Virus record (IMG/VR): IMGVR_UViG_3300046007_008659
Location: 1-28,976 of that record
DNA: 28,976 bases
From: a virus
Direction: 5' to 3' (one strand)
Each line of letters starts with the position of its first letter. Position 1 is the stretch's first letter. Shown here piece after piece: positions 1 to 8,349 of this stretch. The notes under the pieces are model-generated. The model was not told the origin of the DNA. It ran no database searches and was given only the letters and a program-made list of their open reading frames with translations. The translations under genes were made by a program, and so were the position numbers.

Positions 1-1
1 G

Positions 2-1051
2 CTCGCGTCGGCGACTCGGCTCGCCGAAGCTCGTCGCACCCTCGACGGCGACATTCTCGAGGTACGCCTCGGCAATGGTCGGGTGCAATGGGTCGAGGGC
101 GATCGCATTCGCGACCCCATCGGCGGCGACACGACGCGGCCTGGCGACGCGGCTCGATTGTTTCACGGCGTTCAAGTCGATGAAGCGGGCGCGGCTCTGG
201 CGTACGCGGTCCACAAGCGACAACGTCGCGTCGGCATGCAGTTCGAGCGTTGGCTCGACGCTCGTAATTGTTACCTGCACGGCTACTTCGATCGATTCGA
301 CCAAGTTCGCGGAATCTCACCCCTCGCCCCCGCGCTCAACACGTTACGGGACACATATAAGGGCATCGACTACGCGCTCGGGAAATTGCTCGTCTCGCAG
401 TTGTTCGCGCTGGCGATCTATCGCGAGAAAAGCGAGGACCTAGGCTCTGCGGCCGAGGATGACGACACGGGATACAAGATTGATTTTGGACGCGGGCCGA
501 CGCTGCTCGACCTCGAACCGGGCGACAAAGCCGACTTTCTCGAGAGCAAGTCGCCGTCGACCGAGTTGCAAAGCTATTTGCAGTCGACGATCGGAATGTC
601 GATCAAGGCGCTCGACATTCCATACAGTTTCTACGCGGAAAACTTCACGAATTATTCCGGCGCTCGCCAGGCGTTATTGCAGTATCAGATGAGCGCAACG
701 ACCAAGCAGGGGCACAACCGGGCACGCCTCGACGATTGGACGCTGTGGCGCATGCGGCTAGCGGCGATCGATGGCGAGTTGCAGCTCGATCGAGACCCGG
801 CTGAGTTGAATTGGGACTGGGTGCCGGCCGGCATGCCCTGGATCGACCCATTGAAGGAAATTCAGGCACAGAAAGAAGCGATTGCGGCGGGCCTCGGCTC
901 GCGCACGGAGTTCGCCAAAGCTCGCGGCCGATCGCTCGATGAGGTGCTCGACGAGCTGGCAGCGGAAGAGGAAGCGGCACGCGAGCGCGGCATCACGTTT
1001 GACAAGACTCTAACCCAATCGCAACAGCTCGAGGTAGTGACGAATGGCTAA
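2..1051 (+). CDS. Phage portal protein, lambda family (3' part; gene starts before the window)
   Basis: The frame is open from the first bases of the window, so this is the C-terminal part of a larger protein; a typical portal is about 500 residues and about 350 are seen. The portal is the dodecameric ring at the capsid vertex through which DNA is packaged and ejected. Family features visible are an H-G-Y-F-D-R-F-D-Q-V-R-G-I-S-P-L-A-P segment (around base 280-330), which matches the portal core 'RGxxxLAP', then a helix-rich stretch with K-G-I-D-Y-A-L, and a C-terminal W-x-P-x-G-M-P-W-I-D-P motif followed by an acidic/basic helical tail. The latter is typical of lambda gpB relatives just before the C terminus. 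The stop overlaps the start of the head protease gene by 8 bases. The identity is a family inference from motifs and gene order. Confidence 0.9.
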   Translation, partial: LASATRLAEARRTLDGDILEVRLGNGRVQWVEGDRIRDPIGGDTTRPGDAARLFHGVQVDEAGAALAYAVHKRQRRVGMQFERWLDARNCYLHGYFDRFDQVRGISPLAPALNTLRDTYKGIDYALGKLLVSQLFALAIYREKSEDLGSAAEDDDTGYKIDFGRGPTLLDLEPGDKADFLESKSPSTELQSYLQSTIGMSIKALDIPYSFYAENFTNYSGARQALLQYQMSATTKQGHNRARLDDWTLWRMRLAAIDGELQLDRDPAELNWDWVPAGMPWIDPLKEIQAQKEAIAAGLGSRTEFAKARGRSLDEVLDELAAEEEAARERGITFDKTLTQSQQLEVVTNG

Positions 1052-2237
1052 CACAACCAAGAAGCAAGTTCCCGTCGAGGCGTTGCGGTTCGCGGCCGAG
1101 ATTACCCAAGGCGATAACGGCTCGGGCTCAAAAACGGTGCCGATCAAGCTCGTTGCGCGAAGCGCTCAACCGATCGAGCATTGGTACTGGGGTCGGGTGG
1201 CTCACGACCTGTCGGGCATGACCAGCAAGTCGAGAGTTCCCCTCGACTACTGCCACAACGAGGCCGAGGTGATCGGCTACGCGAACAAATTTACAGTTGA
1301 CGGCGACGGCCTGGTCGCAAGCGGGGCGCTCACTCCCTACGCCGACGGCGATCGAGCGTCGGAAGTGATTCACAAGTCACGCGAGGGCGTTCCTTACGAG
1401 GCGTCGATCTTTTTCGACCCCGATAATTTGGTGATCGAAGAGATACCCCGAGGTATGTCGGCGACGGTCAACGGTTACGACCTCGAGGGACCCGCGGCCG
1501 TTATCCGTCAATGGACTCTCCGCGGTATCGCCGTATGTCCGTACGGGGCTGACGGATCAACTAGCGTTCAGTTTTCAAAGAGCGGGCGCGACGTCGCGGT
1601 CGCCGTGTTTTCAAAGGAGCAAAAAACGATGGCAACCAATGCCACTGAGACCGATACGACCGACGGCAACGCGGACAAGCAAGCCGAGGCGATGACCCTC
1701 GAACAATGGTGTGAGAAAATGGGCCTCGACCCGACCAAGCTCGACGACGCGCAAAAGAAGATGGCCGAGGCGGCCGTCGCTGCGGCCAATGCGGCGACCT
1801 CGGAAACCGAAACCGAGACGGAGGTCGAGACCGAAACGGAAACCGAAACACAGCCACCCGAGAAACCAAAGGCCGACGATAGCGCCCTGTCGGCCGGTGG
1901 TGTCGAATCGGGCAAGACCGACGGCAAGCGATTTTTGTCGGCGTTCGGCGATCAAGGCGGCGTTTGGTTCGCGCAGGGGCTCACGTTCGAGCAATCGCAG
2001 GCCAAGTTCACCGAGGCGAATCTCGAGCGGATCAAGAAACTCGAGGCCGACAACAAGGAATTGTCGGGCAAGCTCGCGAAGCTCCGCGGCGAGTCGTCGC
2101 CGGTGAGTTTCTCGACGGCCGACGACGCGGACGACGCGGACGACAAGCCAGCGCCGACCAAGCAGCAAGAGGCGGCGGTCGGTCCCGGTCTCGCCAAGTT
2201 TGCCGCGGGGATTCGTATGCCGACCAAGAAAAGCTAG
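1044..2237 (+). CDS. Head maturation protease fused to scaffold domain
   Basis: A 397-residue protein in the position where lambda has gpC. The N-terminal ~190 residues look like a prohead (S78/U35-like) serine protease: H71 lies in L-D-Y-C-H-N-E-A and S121 in V-P-Y-E-A-S-I-F-F, the expected spacing and local sequence for the His and Ser of the catalytic site. Residues ~196-397 are acidic and low in hydrophobics. They contain a Glu-Thr repeat near 255-270 and a coiled coil (L-E-R-I-K-K-L-E-A-D-N-K-E-L) near 325-350, which is scaffold-like. The protease would cut scaffold and head proteins during capsid maturation. An internal start with a good ribosome site lies at 1629 (separate entry). The gene overlaps the portal gene by 8 bases. 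A third catalytic residue was not assigned. Confidence 0.8.
   Translation: MANTTKKQVPVEALRFAAEITQGDNGSGSKTVPIKLVARSAQPIEHWYWGRVAHDLSGMTSKSRVPLDYCHNEAEVIGYANKFTVDGDGLVASGALTPYADGDRASEVIHKSREGVPYEASIFFDPDNLVIEEIPRGMSATVNGYDLEGPAAVIRQWTLRGIAVCPYGADGSTSVQFSKSGRDVAVAVFSKEQKTMATNATETDTTDGNADKQAEAMTLEQWCEKMGLDPTKLDDAQKKMAEAAVAAANAATSETETETEVETETETETQPPEKPKADDSALSAGGVESGKTDGKRFLSAFGDQGGVWFAQGLTFEQSQAKFTEANLERIKKLEADNKELSGKLAKLRGESSPVSFSTADDADDADDKPAPTKQQEAAVGPGLAKFAAGIRMPTKKS
1629..2237 (+). CDS. Nested in-frame scaffold protein (internal start)
   Basis: An ATG at 1629 is in frame with the protease gene (codon 196) and is preceded by AAGGAG at 1614-1619, with nine bases between. It would produce a 202-residue protein made only of the acidic, Glu/Thr-rich and coiled-coil part. 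This mirrors lambda, where the scaffold Nu3 is translated from an internal start inside gene C. The start falls just at the boundary between the protease-like and scaffold-like parts, which supports a real second product. Separate scaffold is usually needed in large excess over protease, which such a start would supply. Translation from this site is inferred, not shown. Confidence 0.65.
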   Translation: MATNATETDTTDGNADKQAEAMTLEQWCEKMGLDPTKLDDAQKKMAEAAVAAANAATSETETETEVETETETETQPPEKPKADDSALSAGGVESGKTDGKRFLSAFGDQGGVWFAQGLTFEQSQAKFTEANLERIKKLEADNKELSGKLAKLRGESSPVSFSTADDADDADDKPAPTKQQEAAVGPGLAKFAAGIRMPTKKS

Positions 2238-2315
2238 CGCACGTCGCGCGACGCTGGTCTCGGCCGGGTTCAGTTTTCAAACCAACCAACAACCGAACAT
2301 AAGGGATAGCCAACT

Positions 2316-3230
2316 ATGGCAGTTACAACGCTTTTGGACATTGCAAAGGCCAACGGCTCGGACGCGGCCGTCGGTCTGATCGAGGAAGTCGTAACGTACT
2401 CGCCCGAGGTTCAGCTCGGCGCGGCTCGCTCGATCAAGGGCCTCAACTACAAAACGCTGGTGCGCACCGGCTTGCCGTCGGTCTCGTTCCGCGATGCGAA
2501 CGAAGGCACGACCCCGAGCAAGTCGACATGGGAAAATCGCCTGGTTGAGGCGTACTTGCTCAACCCGCGTTGGGAGTGCGACAAGGCGGTCGCCGACGTC
2601 TACGAGGATGGCGCGCAAGCGTTCATTGCTCTCGAGGCGGCGGGCATTATGTCGGCCTCGATGATGGCGCTCGGCTCGCAGTTCTATTACGGCGTCTCGA
2701 ACGACGCGAAGGGCTTCCCCGGTCTGCTCGCGGCGTACGACTCAACGAATATGGTCGTTGACGCTGGCGGCACGACCGACAACACGGCGTCGAGTGTTTG
2801 GGCCGTGATGTGGGGGCCGCAAGCGGTGCAATGGGTCATTGGCAATAATGGCGCGTTGACTGTCACGGATGTGACCGAACAGCGGGTGCTTGATTCCAAC
2901 AACAAGCCCTACACGGCCTACTGCCAAGAGTTGATGAGCCGTATCGGTTTGCAAGTCGGCAACCGGTATGCCGTGGGCCGGATCAAGAAGCTCACGGAGG
3001 ACTCGGGCAAGGGATTGACCGACAGTCGCTTGTCGGCGCTGCTCGCCAAGTTCCCGGTTGGTTTCCGGCCGTCGCATTTCTTGATGAGTCGACGCTCGCA
3101 GATGCAGTTGCAGCAGTCGCGCACGGCGACCAATCCGACGGGCGCGCCGGCTCCGGTGCCGTCGGAAGCGTTCGGAGTGCCGATCATTGCAACCGATTCG
3201 ATTGTCGACACTGAGGCTCTCGCGCTGTAA
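2316..3230 (+). CDS. Major capsid protein, gp7 (epsilon15-type) family
   Basis: A 304-residue protein directly after the protease/scaffold gene, where the major head protein is expected. It starts M-A-V-T-T-L-L-D-I-A-K and has R-T-G-L-P-S-V-S-F-R, P-S-K-S-T near residues 50-70, a F-Y-Y-G-V-S-N-D-A-K-G-F-P-G-L segment near 122-140, and D-A-G-G-T-T-D-N-T-A-S-S-V-W-A-V-M-W-G near 148-168. That run of motifs is characteristic of the gp7-like major capsid family with the HK97 fold. It would form the icosahedral shell. There is no obvious cleaved N-terminal delta domain, consistent with a separate scaffold. The start is supported by AAGGG about ten bases upstream. This is one of the most secure assignments in the window. 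Confidence 0.9.
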   Translation: MAVTTLLDIAKANGSDAAVGLIEEVVTYSPEVQLGAARSIKGLNYKTLVRTGLPSVSFRDANEGTTPSKSTWENRLVEAYLLNPRWECDKAVADVYEDGAQAFIALEAAGIMSASMMALGSQFYYGVSNDAKGFPGLLAAYDSTNMVVDAGGTTDNTASSVWAVMWGPQAVQWVIGNNGALTVTDVTEQRVLDSNNKPYTAYCQELMSRIGLQVGNRYAVGRIKKLTEDSGKGLTDSRLSALLAKFPVGFRPSHFLMSRRSQMQLQQSRTATNPTGAPAPVPSEAFGVPIIATDSIVDTEALAL

Positions 3231-3315
3231 GCGGCCGAGCTGCTAACCCTATCGCTGCCAGCGTTCCATTTTGAAGTTCGCCGAACAAACTCACACATAA
3301 CAGGAGGTCCCAACG

Positions 3316-3723
3316 ATGGGCCTAGCATTACGAGATACACAGCTCAAGGTCACGAAAGCGCTGCCCAACGGCGCGACCAATGTCACTAGCGACGCGATCG
3401 ACCTCGGGCACGGTTCCCGCGGTGACTTTCTCGCGCTCGCCGAGGTCAAGATTAGCGCACCCGCGTTGGTCGTTGGCGACCTGGCAAACTCGGAGACCAT
3501 GAAATACGACCTCATTCACTCCGACAACAGCGACTTGTCGAGCCCCTCGACGCTGATCACTTCGGCGATCACGCAAACGGGCGCCGCCTCGGCCGGTGCG
3601 GTCGCGGCGACGTTCACGGGTCGATTGTCGCTCGACGTCAAACGCTATATCGGCGTCAAGGCGACCAACAGCGGCGCGGGCGACGCGAGCGACAAGTCGG
3701 TGACCCTCGAGCTGCTGCTCTAA
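3316..3723 (+). CDS. Small capsid decoration (cement) protein candidate
   Basis: 135 residues, immediately downstream of the major capsid gene with a strong AGGAGG at 3302-3307. The sequence is beta-rich and low in Cys and Trp, with I-D-L-G-H-G near residue 28 and a central D-N-S-D-L-S-S-P-S-T-L segment. This resembles the Bbp16-like cement proteins that sit next to gp7-type capsid genes and bind the outer capsid surface to stabilise it. Position, size and strong translation signal all fit a protein made in high copy number. Sequence similarity is only recognisable in short stretches, so a generic structural protein remains possible. Confidence 0.55.
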   Translation: MGLALRDTQLKVTKALPNGATNVTSDAIDLGHGSRGDFLALAEVKISAPALVVGDLANSETMKYDLIHSDNSDLSSPSTLITSAITQTGAASAGAVAATFTGRLSLDVKRYIGVKATNSGAGDASDKSVTLELLL

Positions 3724-3729
3724 GCCACA

Positions 3730-4095
3730 ATGAGCGACCTGGACGACGCACTGGCCGACGCTGCCGATTCGCTGTTGAGTGTCGCGGGTAACGCGATTAC
3801 TTACACGGCGAAAGGCGGCGAACCGATCGAAACGACGGGCTATCGCACGGGCGAGGCTCAACAGTCGGTCGACGTCGGCGGCGTGGTGCGCGTGCTGGTC
3901 GATGAGTGCGACTATACGGTCCCCTTTGCCGACCTCGACGACGAGCCTCGGCGAGGGGACCAAATAGTCGAGACGATTCGCGGCGTCGAGCATTGTTTCG
4001 AGGTGCTGCCGGTCGACAAGTCGCAATGCTTTGTTTGGGTCGATCCCAAGCGAACGCAGGTCATGATTCACGTTAAGAGGATACCGACACAGTGA
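3730..4095 (+). CDS. Head-tail joining protein candidate
   Basis: 121 residues, six bases after the decoration gene. Predicted mixed alpha/beta with R-R-G-D-Q-I-V near residue 78, followed by H-C-F-E-V-L-P. The pattern 'xxxxGDxIxxxGxxyxV' is common in head-closure/head-tail joining proteins of the lambda FII and SPP1 gp16 type, where a short beta-barrel closes the portal channel and receives the tail. Gene order (after decoration, before a tail-terminator-like gene) supports this. Its stop overlaps the GTG of the next gene. There is no enzymatic motif. The call rests mainly on context. Confidence 0.45.
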   Translation: MSDLDDALADAADSLLSVAGNAITYTAKGGEPIETTGYRTGEAQQSVDVGGVVRVLVDECDYTVPFADLDDEPRRGDQIVETIRGVEHCFEVLPVDKSQCFVWVDPKRTQVMIHVKRIPTQ

Positions 4096-4559
4096 CCGCC
4101 GTACCTCGATCGCCGCATGTGCTGCTAGCCAAAGCGGTCGAGCGCATTCTCTACGTCGGCAGTTACCAACCCCCGATGATTCATCGGGCCTACATAAACC
4201 AACCCAAGTTAGAGCAGCTCGAGCCGTCGTCGCCTTACTTCGCGATTGTGCTCGGGCCTCGAACCGTCAACGCCAAAGAGTCGACCCGAGACGCGATTGC
4301 CTACCTATGTCAGCTATCCTTGCAATTCGTGTTTCGAGTCGACGCCGAGGATGCGAGCGCCGTCGACGAGCTGCTCGAGCTGACCGAGGCGAATCTCGAC
4401 CGAATGCAGACGACTCGGCTCGACGGTGTTCAATCGCTGTTTGTGCCCGAGTCGATGGTCGTCAATGCTTACGACGAGCCACTATTGAGAGACTTTGGCA
4501 TTTTCGCGAGCCGAATCAATGCGGCCTGGATTGTCACCCAACCCTACGAGGTGACTTAA
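4092..4559 (+). CDS. Tail terminator / head-tail connector-like protein
   Basis: 155 residues starting at a GTG that overlaps the previous stop (GTGA), indicating translational coupling. The protein has no membrane segment or catalytic motif, and its C-terminal part is predicted to alternate strands and helices. In lambda-like layouts this slot, between head-closure and tail tube genes, usually holds the tail completion or terminator protein that caps the tail and joins it to the head. I do not recognise a specific family, so the name rests on position. The stop overlaps the next ATG (TAATG). Confidence 0.4.
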   Translation: MTAVPRSPHVLLAKAVERILYVGSYQPPMIHRAYINQPKLEQLEPSSPYFAIVLGPRTVNAKESTRDAIAYLCQLSLQFVFRVDAEDASAVDELLELTEANLDRMQTTRLDGVQSLFVPESMVVNAYDEPLLRDFGIFASRINAAWIVTQPYEVT

Positions 4560-5260
4560 TGGGGTTGCTGAGTGTCGGCCTCAAGAGCGCCTATCAAGGC
4601 GGGCTCGCGGGTAAATCCTGGTCTTTGTTTCGGCATCGTGCGATGAGGCGGGCAAAAGTCAGCGTCGGCCGCAAAGCGTCGATTGCTGTCACCTCGGCGG
4701 CGGCTGGCGTCGCGGCCGAGAGTGCGGCCAAGGCAGCGGCCAATAAAGTGCAACAGCTCGACAGCGCCGGGCCCAACGAGCAAACGCTCTGGGCCGATGG
4801 CTCGACCTGGTCGCTCACGGGGATGTTTTTGCCCGACGAGACCCTTGAGCTAATTGGTCGCCTGGTGCTCGAGCTCAACCCGGTCGCGATCGGTTCTCGT
4901 ATCGCCGCGGCGGGCATCAATGCGAGCGGTCGACTAGCAGAATCGGCCGCGGGCCTGGTGTCTCGCAAAACAGCAAACCGCCTGAGAATCAGTCGTATGA
5001 ATGCGGTTCGTCGGGTCAACAAAATCGGCCGTTTCGGGCTGTCAAAGAAAGGGCATCGACGACTAGCAAAAGGTATCGGCCAAGCGGCCGACGTCGGCCT
5101 CGCGGTCGCCGAGACAGTCGGCACGGGCGGGCTAGGGCTTGCCGGTAAAGCTGGGGCCAAGGTCGCGACGAGAGTCGCCGCGGTGCAATTGCGATCGGCA
5201 ACGCGGAAAAGTGTGGCGCGTCGAGTTGCTCGAGCCACCATGCGGGCGTCAGTGAAGTAA
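4559..5260 (+). CDS. Unknown basic, alanine-rich structural-module protein
   Basis: 233 residues from the ATG at 4559, which overlaps the previous stop; a much longer upstream extension of this frame only shadows the previous gene. The N-terminal 50 residues are strongly basic, followed by an Ala-rich helix (A-A-A-G-V-A-A-E-S-A-A-K-A-A-A-N-K). A central L-T-G-M-F-L-P-D-E-T-L-E segment comes next, and the C-terminal 90 residues are rich in Arg, Lys, Ala and Gly. It is neither a clear membrane protein nor an enzyme. Its place between connector and tail tube suggests a virion or tail assembly role. The basic ends could bind DNA, but that is only a guess. Confidence 0.6.
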   Translation: MGLLSVGLKSAYQGGLAGKSWSLFRHRAMRRAKVSVGRKASIAVTSAAAGVAAESAAKAAANKVQQLDSAGPNEQTLWADGSTWSLTGMFLPDETLELIGRLVLELNPVAIGSRIAAAGINASGRLAESAAGLVSRKTANRLRISRMNAVRRVNKIGRFGLSKKGHRRLAKGIGQAADVGLAVAETVGTGGLGLAGKAGAKVATRVAAVQLRSATRKSVARRVARATMRASVK

Positions 5261-5296
5261 CCAACAACCAAACAACGATATAGGGAGACTCTACCG

Positions 5297-5770
5297 ATGG
5301 CAGAGAGCGACAATCAATACACACAGTCGGCCAAGTGCAAAACGCAAATTGCCGCGGCGTCGGCCTCGCCAACGTGGAAAGTGCTTTACGACATTGTCGG
5401 CGACGTCGACAACAACCTTGACAAGAAGTTTGAGACGTTCGCCGTCCAAGGTGAGGACAAGGCCAACAGCGCGCCGGTCGGTGGCGACGAGCAGAAATTG
5501 ACGTTCCGAGTCAAGCCGAAGAAAACCGGCACCGAGCGCGAGGGGTTCACGCTGCTACAAGATGCGTTTGACGACGTAACGGTCGTATTCTTGCGATCGT
5601 TCGACGGGCCGATCGCAACCGGGACCCGCTACAAGCAGCACGCCTATTATGTGCGGCAATGCAAGAGAGTCGAGTCGCGTGGCGGCAATCTCGAATATGA
5701 CATTGAATTGCTGCGAACTAAGCACGCGGATTGTGTCGAGGTCGACGGCGACTCGTACACGGCTCCCTAG
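5297..5770 (+). CDS. Major tail (tube) protein
   Basis: 157 residues located just before the tail assembly chaperone, the usual position of the tail tube subunit in long non-contractile tails. The sequence starts with a short polar arm, then an alternating beta pattern with F-E-T-F-A-V-Q-G-E-D-K and T-F-R-V-K-P-K-K-T-G-T-E-R-E-G-F-T-L-L. The latter resembles tube subunits that stack as hexamers around the tape measure. A GGGAG-type ribosome site precedes the ATG. I infer a single tube protein, since no other candidate of suitable size lies nearby. The family is recognised by context more than by signature residues. Confidence 0.6.
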   Translation: MAESDNQYTQSAKCKTQIAAASASPTWKVLYDIVGDVDNNLDKKFETFAVQGEDKANSAPVGGDEQKLTFRVKPKKTGTEREGFTLLQDAFDDVTVVFLRSFDGPIATGTRYKQHAYYVRQCKRVESRGGNLEYDIELLRTKHADCVEVDGDSYTAP

Positions 5771-5821
5771 TCGTCGGTGGGTTGTATCGCTGCCAAGTTC
5801 TGTTTTTCTGAGGGTTCGTAG

Positions 5822-6343
5822 ATGGCAAGTTTCACAGACAGGAATGGCCTCGAGTGGGAGGTCGGCGAGATTGATAACCTCGACGTCGAGGCGATCGATC
5901 AAGAATGCGGGCTCGATCTGCTCGACGAGTTCGACTCGAATCGGCTTAACAAGTCGCTATTCGAGTTGGTCTCGACGGATGTTTGGCTCAAAGTGCTCAC
6001 GTACTTGCTACGCGAGCAGCTCGCCGCGCGAAACATGACGGCGAGCCAGATACGTTTGACGGCGTCGCTGTCGCGCATAGCGCGGGAGGTGGTGCTCGAT
6101 GCGTTCGCGGATTTTTTCCAAGGCCGATCGACGTTGCTTTTCCTTCAGTTTGCCGAGCTGCGGAAAGGGACGGCGACGGCGATCGTCGAGAGAATGCTTG
6201 CCTCGCGTGCGAAGCTGCTACAGACAATGGACCTGTCGGCGCTCAACTCCGCCGACTTGGCCTCGCTCGAAAGTGCGATGAGTGCCGGCGTCGCCGCACT
6301 ACCGAAACGCGAGCCTGGATCTACGGACTCGGCGGCAAAGTAG
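5822..6343 (+). CDS. Tail assembly chaperone, short form (gpG-like)
   Basis: 173 residues placed between the tail tube and tape measure genes. It is helical and acidic at the N terminus (W-E-V-G-E-I-D-N-L-D-V-E-A-I-D), with a long helical middle and a flexible tail ending P-K-R-E-P-G-S-T-D-S-A-A-K. In lambda-like phages the gene in this slot makes G and, by -1 ribosomal slippage near its end, the longer GT form; both guide tail tube assembly on the tape measure. Here a conserved-looking domain continues in the -1 frame right past the stop at 6341-6343 (next entry), which supports the assignment. Confidence 0.65.
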   Translation: MASFTDRNGLEWEVGEIDNLDVEAIDQECGLDLLDEFDSNRLNKSLFELVSTDVWLKVLTYLLREQLAARNMTASQIRLTASLSRIAREVVLDAFADFFQGRSTLLFLQFAELRKGTATAIVERMLASRAKLLQTMDLSALNSADLASLESAMSAGVAALPKREPGSTDSAAK

Positions 6344-6573
6344 GCGTCGACCCGCGGTCGTTCAGTTGGCGTAAACTCAATTGGATGTACCTAGGTAAGC
6401 TCAAGTACGACTGGGAAATTGCGGCCGAGCTGCGACGAGATATTCGGATATTTAGCGGGCTCGAGCTGGATCGCTCGCACCTCGATTACGAATGGCTAAA
6501 CCCGACGTTTGATCCCGAGGCCGACGACGGTCGACCGAAACGCGAACCGCGAACCATGTTTGAGGCGATGTGA
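6338..6573 (+). CDS. Tail assembly chaperone, -1 frame C-terminal extension (gpGT-like)
   Basis: The -1 frame relative to the chaperone gene is open through this overlap and encodes V-G-V-D-P-R-S-F-S-W-R-K-L-N-W-M followed by D-W-E-I-A-A-E-L, ending at the TGA that overlaps the tape measure start. This is the familiar 'PxxFTxxELxWMxxG...W' pattern of T-domains. No ATG, GTG or TTG occurs in this frame just upstream; the first ATG (6385) would cut off the motif, so an independent gene is unlikely. A slip candidate is A-AAG-TAG at 6337-6343, where a Lys tRNA could shift from AAG to AAA at the stop codon; no canonical XXXYYYZ heptamer is present. The exact slip site is inferred. Confidence 0.6.
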
Positions 6574-8345
6574 TGGACGAGACGGGCCCAATTGTTGAGA
6601 CGGTGCAAATCGACGCCGACGACTCGCTCGCCAAGTCGAAAATGGAGTCGTTCGGGTCGTGGGTGCAAGGGTGGGGGAAGAAACTCACGATCGCCGCGGG
6701 CCTAGTGTCGGGCCTCGCCGGATCGGTGCAAGCGGCGTTTGCCAAGAGTGCGGCCGACCTGTCGTCCTATTCGGTCTCACAAGCCAAACTCGCCGAGACT
6801 CACAGCCTCACGACCGACGAGCTGCAAGCGATGCAGCTCCAAGCGCAGCAAACCGGCGTCTCGCTCGACAAGTTGATCGAGAGCGGACAAGGGGCGTCGG
6901 CGGCGTGGCTCGCGGCCGGTAACGCTCTCGGAACTGCAATCAGTCCCGAGGCAATCGCGGCCGGCGTCAATCTGTCGCGGGCGATCGGTCTCGCAAAAGA
7001 TCAAGTGCGGGCGCTCTGGATGAATATCGGGGCCCATTTAGCGCCGTCGATGACGGAGTTCTGGAAGATCGCGCAAGGCGTTCTCTCGGTCGTGATTCGC
7101 TGGGTAAAGGAAAACGGGCCCCTAATCCAAACCGTCTCGAAAGTCGCCTCGGCCGCGGCGGTCGTCGCCGGTGCTCTCGCCGGTGCCGGTTCGGTGCTGT
7201 GGGGCGTCGGCGCGGCGATCGGATGGCTCACGCCAATTGTGGGCACGCTCGGCGGTGCTTTGGTGACGTTCCTCGTCTCGCCTATGGGTATGGTTGCGGT
7301 GGCGGCGGCGGCGGGTGTCGCGGCGTTGCTCTATTTCTCGGGCTCGGCTCGACAGATGGTCGCCGGCGTGGGTGGCGACTTTGGCGCGATGTGGCAAGCG
7401 GCCGTTGAGGCGTTCGGGAAAATCTATCAGTTTGTGATGACAACCGTCGGCGGCATCAAGCAAGCATTAGCGGCCGGCGATATGGCGCTCGCGGCCGAGA
7501 TTGGTTGGTCGGCGGTCAAGGTCGCCTGGTACAAGGGGGCCTCGGAGGTTGTCGGCCTGGTGCGCGCGGTGATCGGCGGCGACTGGTTGTCGACGGCGAT
7601 CGCGGGCGTCGGTTCGGCGTGGACGATGTTGCTCGACGGGTTCGATGCGGTTTGTGTGGCTATTGAGAATTCATGGGACACGCTTTGGACCAACGCGCGA
7701 AATATGGTCGCCCTGGCTATGGCCGAGGTTCTCAAGGCCGTCGACGCGATGAAAGGGGCGTTAGCGATTCTTGCCGTTATGGCCGACCCACTCGACTCAA
7801 TGGAAGGCAAGAACGAAAAGATTGCAATGATCGGTAAGGGTGGCACGATGGCGGCTAAGGGGCTCGACGTCGTCACGGCAAACCAAAACGCGAATAGATC
7901 GGTTGAGTTGTCGGATCGGGTCGCGGGTCGCAACGCGGAGGCTACCGCAAACCGAGCGGGAAACGCGGCTAGTGGTGAAGCGGTGGCGGCTCAATTGCGA
8001 GGGCTTGCCGACGCGAGCCAGGGCTACGTCGAGGAAATCGGCCAAGGTCTACGCGAGTCGCTCGAAAACGCTACTGAGCAGTGGCAGCAAGGGCTAGCCA
8101 ATGCGGGCCAACTCCCGGGCCTGGTGCCTGGCGCTGGCGGTATCGCTGGCGGCGGCGGCGGTTCACCCGATCAGGTTCGGCAATCCGCAATGGCGACGTT
8201 CTCGGCCGTCGCCGCGGGCCAAACCGGCGCGACGAGTTCTACGGTCCCGACGCAACAGCTACAGACGCAACGCACGATTGCGGACAACACGGCCGAGACC
8301 AATCGACTACTACGAAACCCGCGGCCGTTGACGGTGGGAGTCTAA
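6573..8345 (+). CDS. Tail tape measure protein
   Basis: 590 residues from the ATG overlapping the previous stop (TGATG). The protein is long, Ala/Gly-rich and helical, with several hydrophobic stretches (around residues 180-260) that resemble the membrane-active segments of tape measures. The C-terminal part is rich in Gln, Asn and Gly. It is the longest protein in the virion module and directly follows the chaperone, as expected. It sets tail length; at the usual ~0.15 nm per residue it would suggest a tail of roughly 80-90 nm, short for a siphovirus. No lysozyme or peptidase domain is visible within it. Confidence 0.8.
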   Translation: MDETGPIVETVQIDADDSLAKSKMESFGSWVQGWGKKLTIAAGLVSGLAGSVQAAFAKSAADLSSYSVSQAKLAETHSLTTDELQAMQLQAQQTGVSLDKLIESGQGASAAWLAAGNALGTAISPEAIAAGVNLSRAIGLAKDQVRALWMNIGAHLAPSMTEFWKIAQGVLSVVIRWVKENGPLIQTVSKVASAAAVVAGALAGAGSVLWGVGAAIGWLTPIVGTLGGALVTFLVSPMGMVAVAAAAGVAALLYFSGSARQMVAGVGGDFGAMWQAAVEAFGKIYQFVMTTVGGIKQALAAGDMALAAEIGWSAVKVAWYKGASEVVGLVRAVIGGDWLSTAIAGVGSAWTMLLDGFDAVCVAIENSWDTLWTNARNMVALAMAEVLKAVDAMKGALAILAVMADPLDSMEGKNEKIAMIGKGGTMAAKGLDVVTANQNANRSVELSDRVAGRNAEATANRAGNAASGEAVAAQLRGLADASQGYVEEIGQGLRESLENATEQWQQGLANAGQLPGLVPGAGGIAGGGGGSPDQVRQSAMATFSAVAAGQTGATSSTVPTQQLQTQRTIADNTAETNRLLRNPRPLTVGV

Positions 8346-8349
8346 GCCT

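Noticed and set aside
1800-1850. Glu-Thr repeat as a microsatellite
   Set aside because: It is coding low-complexity sequence in the scaffold and has mixed codons; no sign of slippage.
1561-2168. Several long antisense ORFs against the protease/scaffold gene
   Set aside because: Low-complexity shadow translations of a GC-rich gene, without ribosome sites or coherent domains.
4307-4558. Upstream extension of the ORF that ends at 5260
   Set aside because: It overlaps the preceding gene in another frame and has shadow-like composition; the coupled ATG at 4559 is better.
5983-6337. Long N-terminal part of the -1 frame ORF upstream of the T-domain
   Set aside because: It is Arg/Cys-rich and shadows the chaperone gene, with no sensible start; only the part after the likely slip is treated as real.
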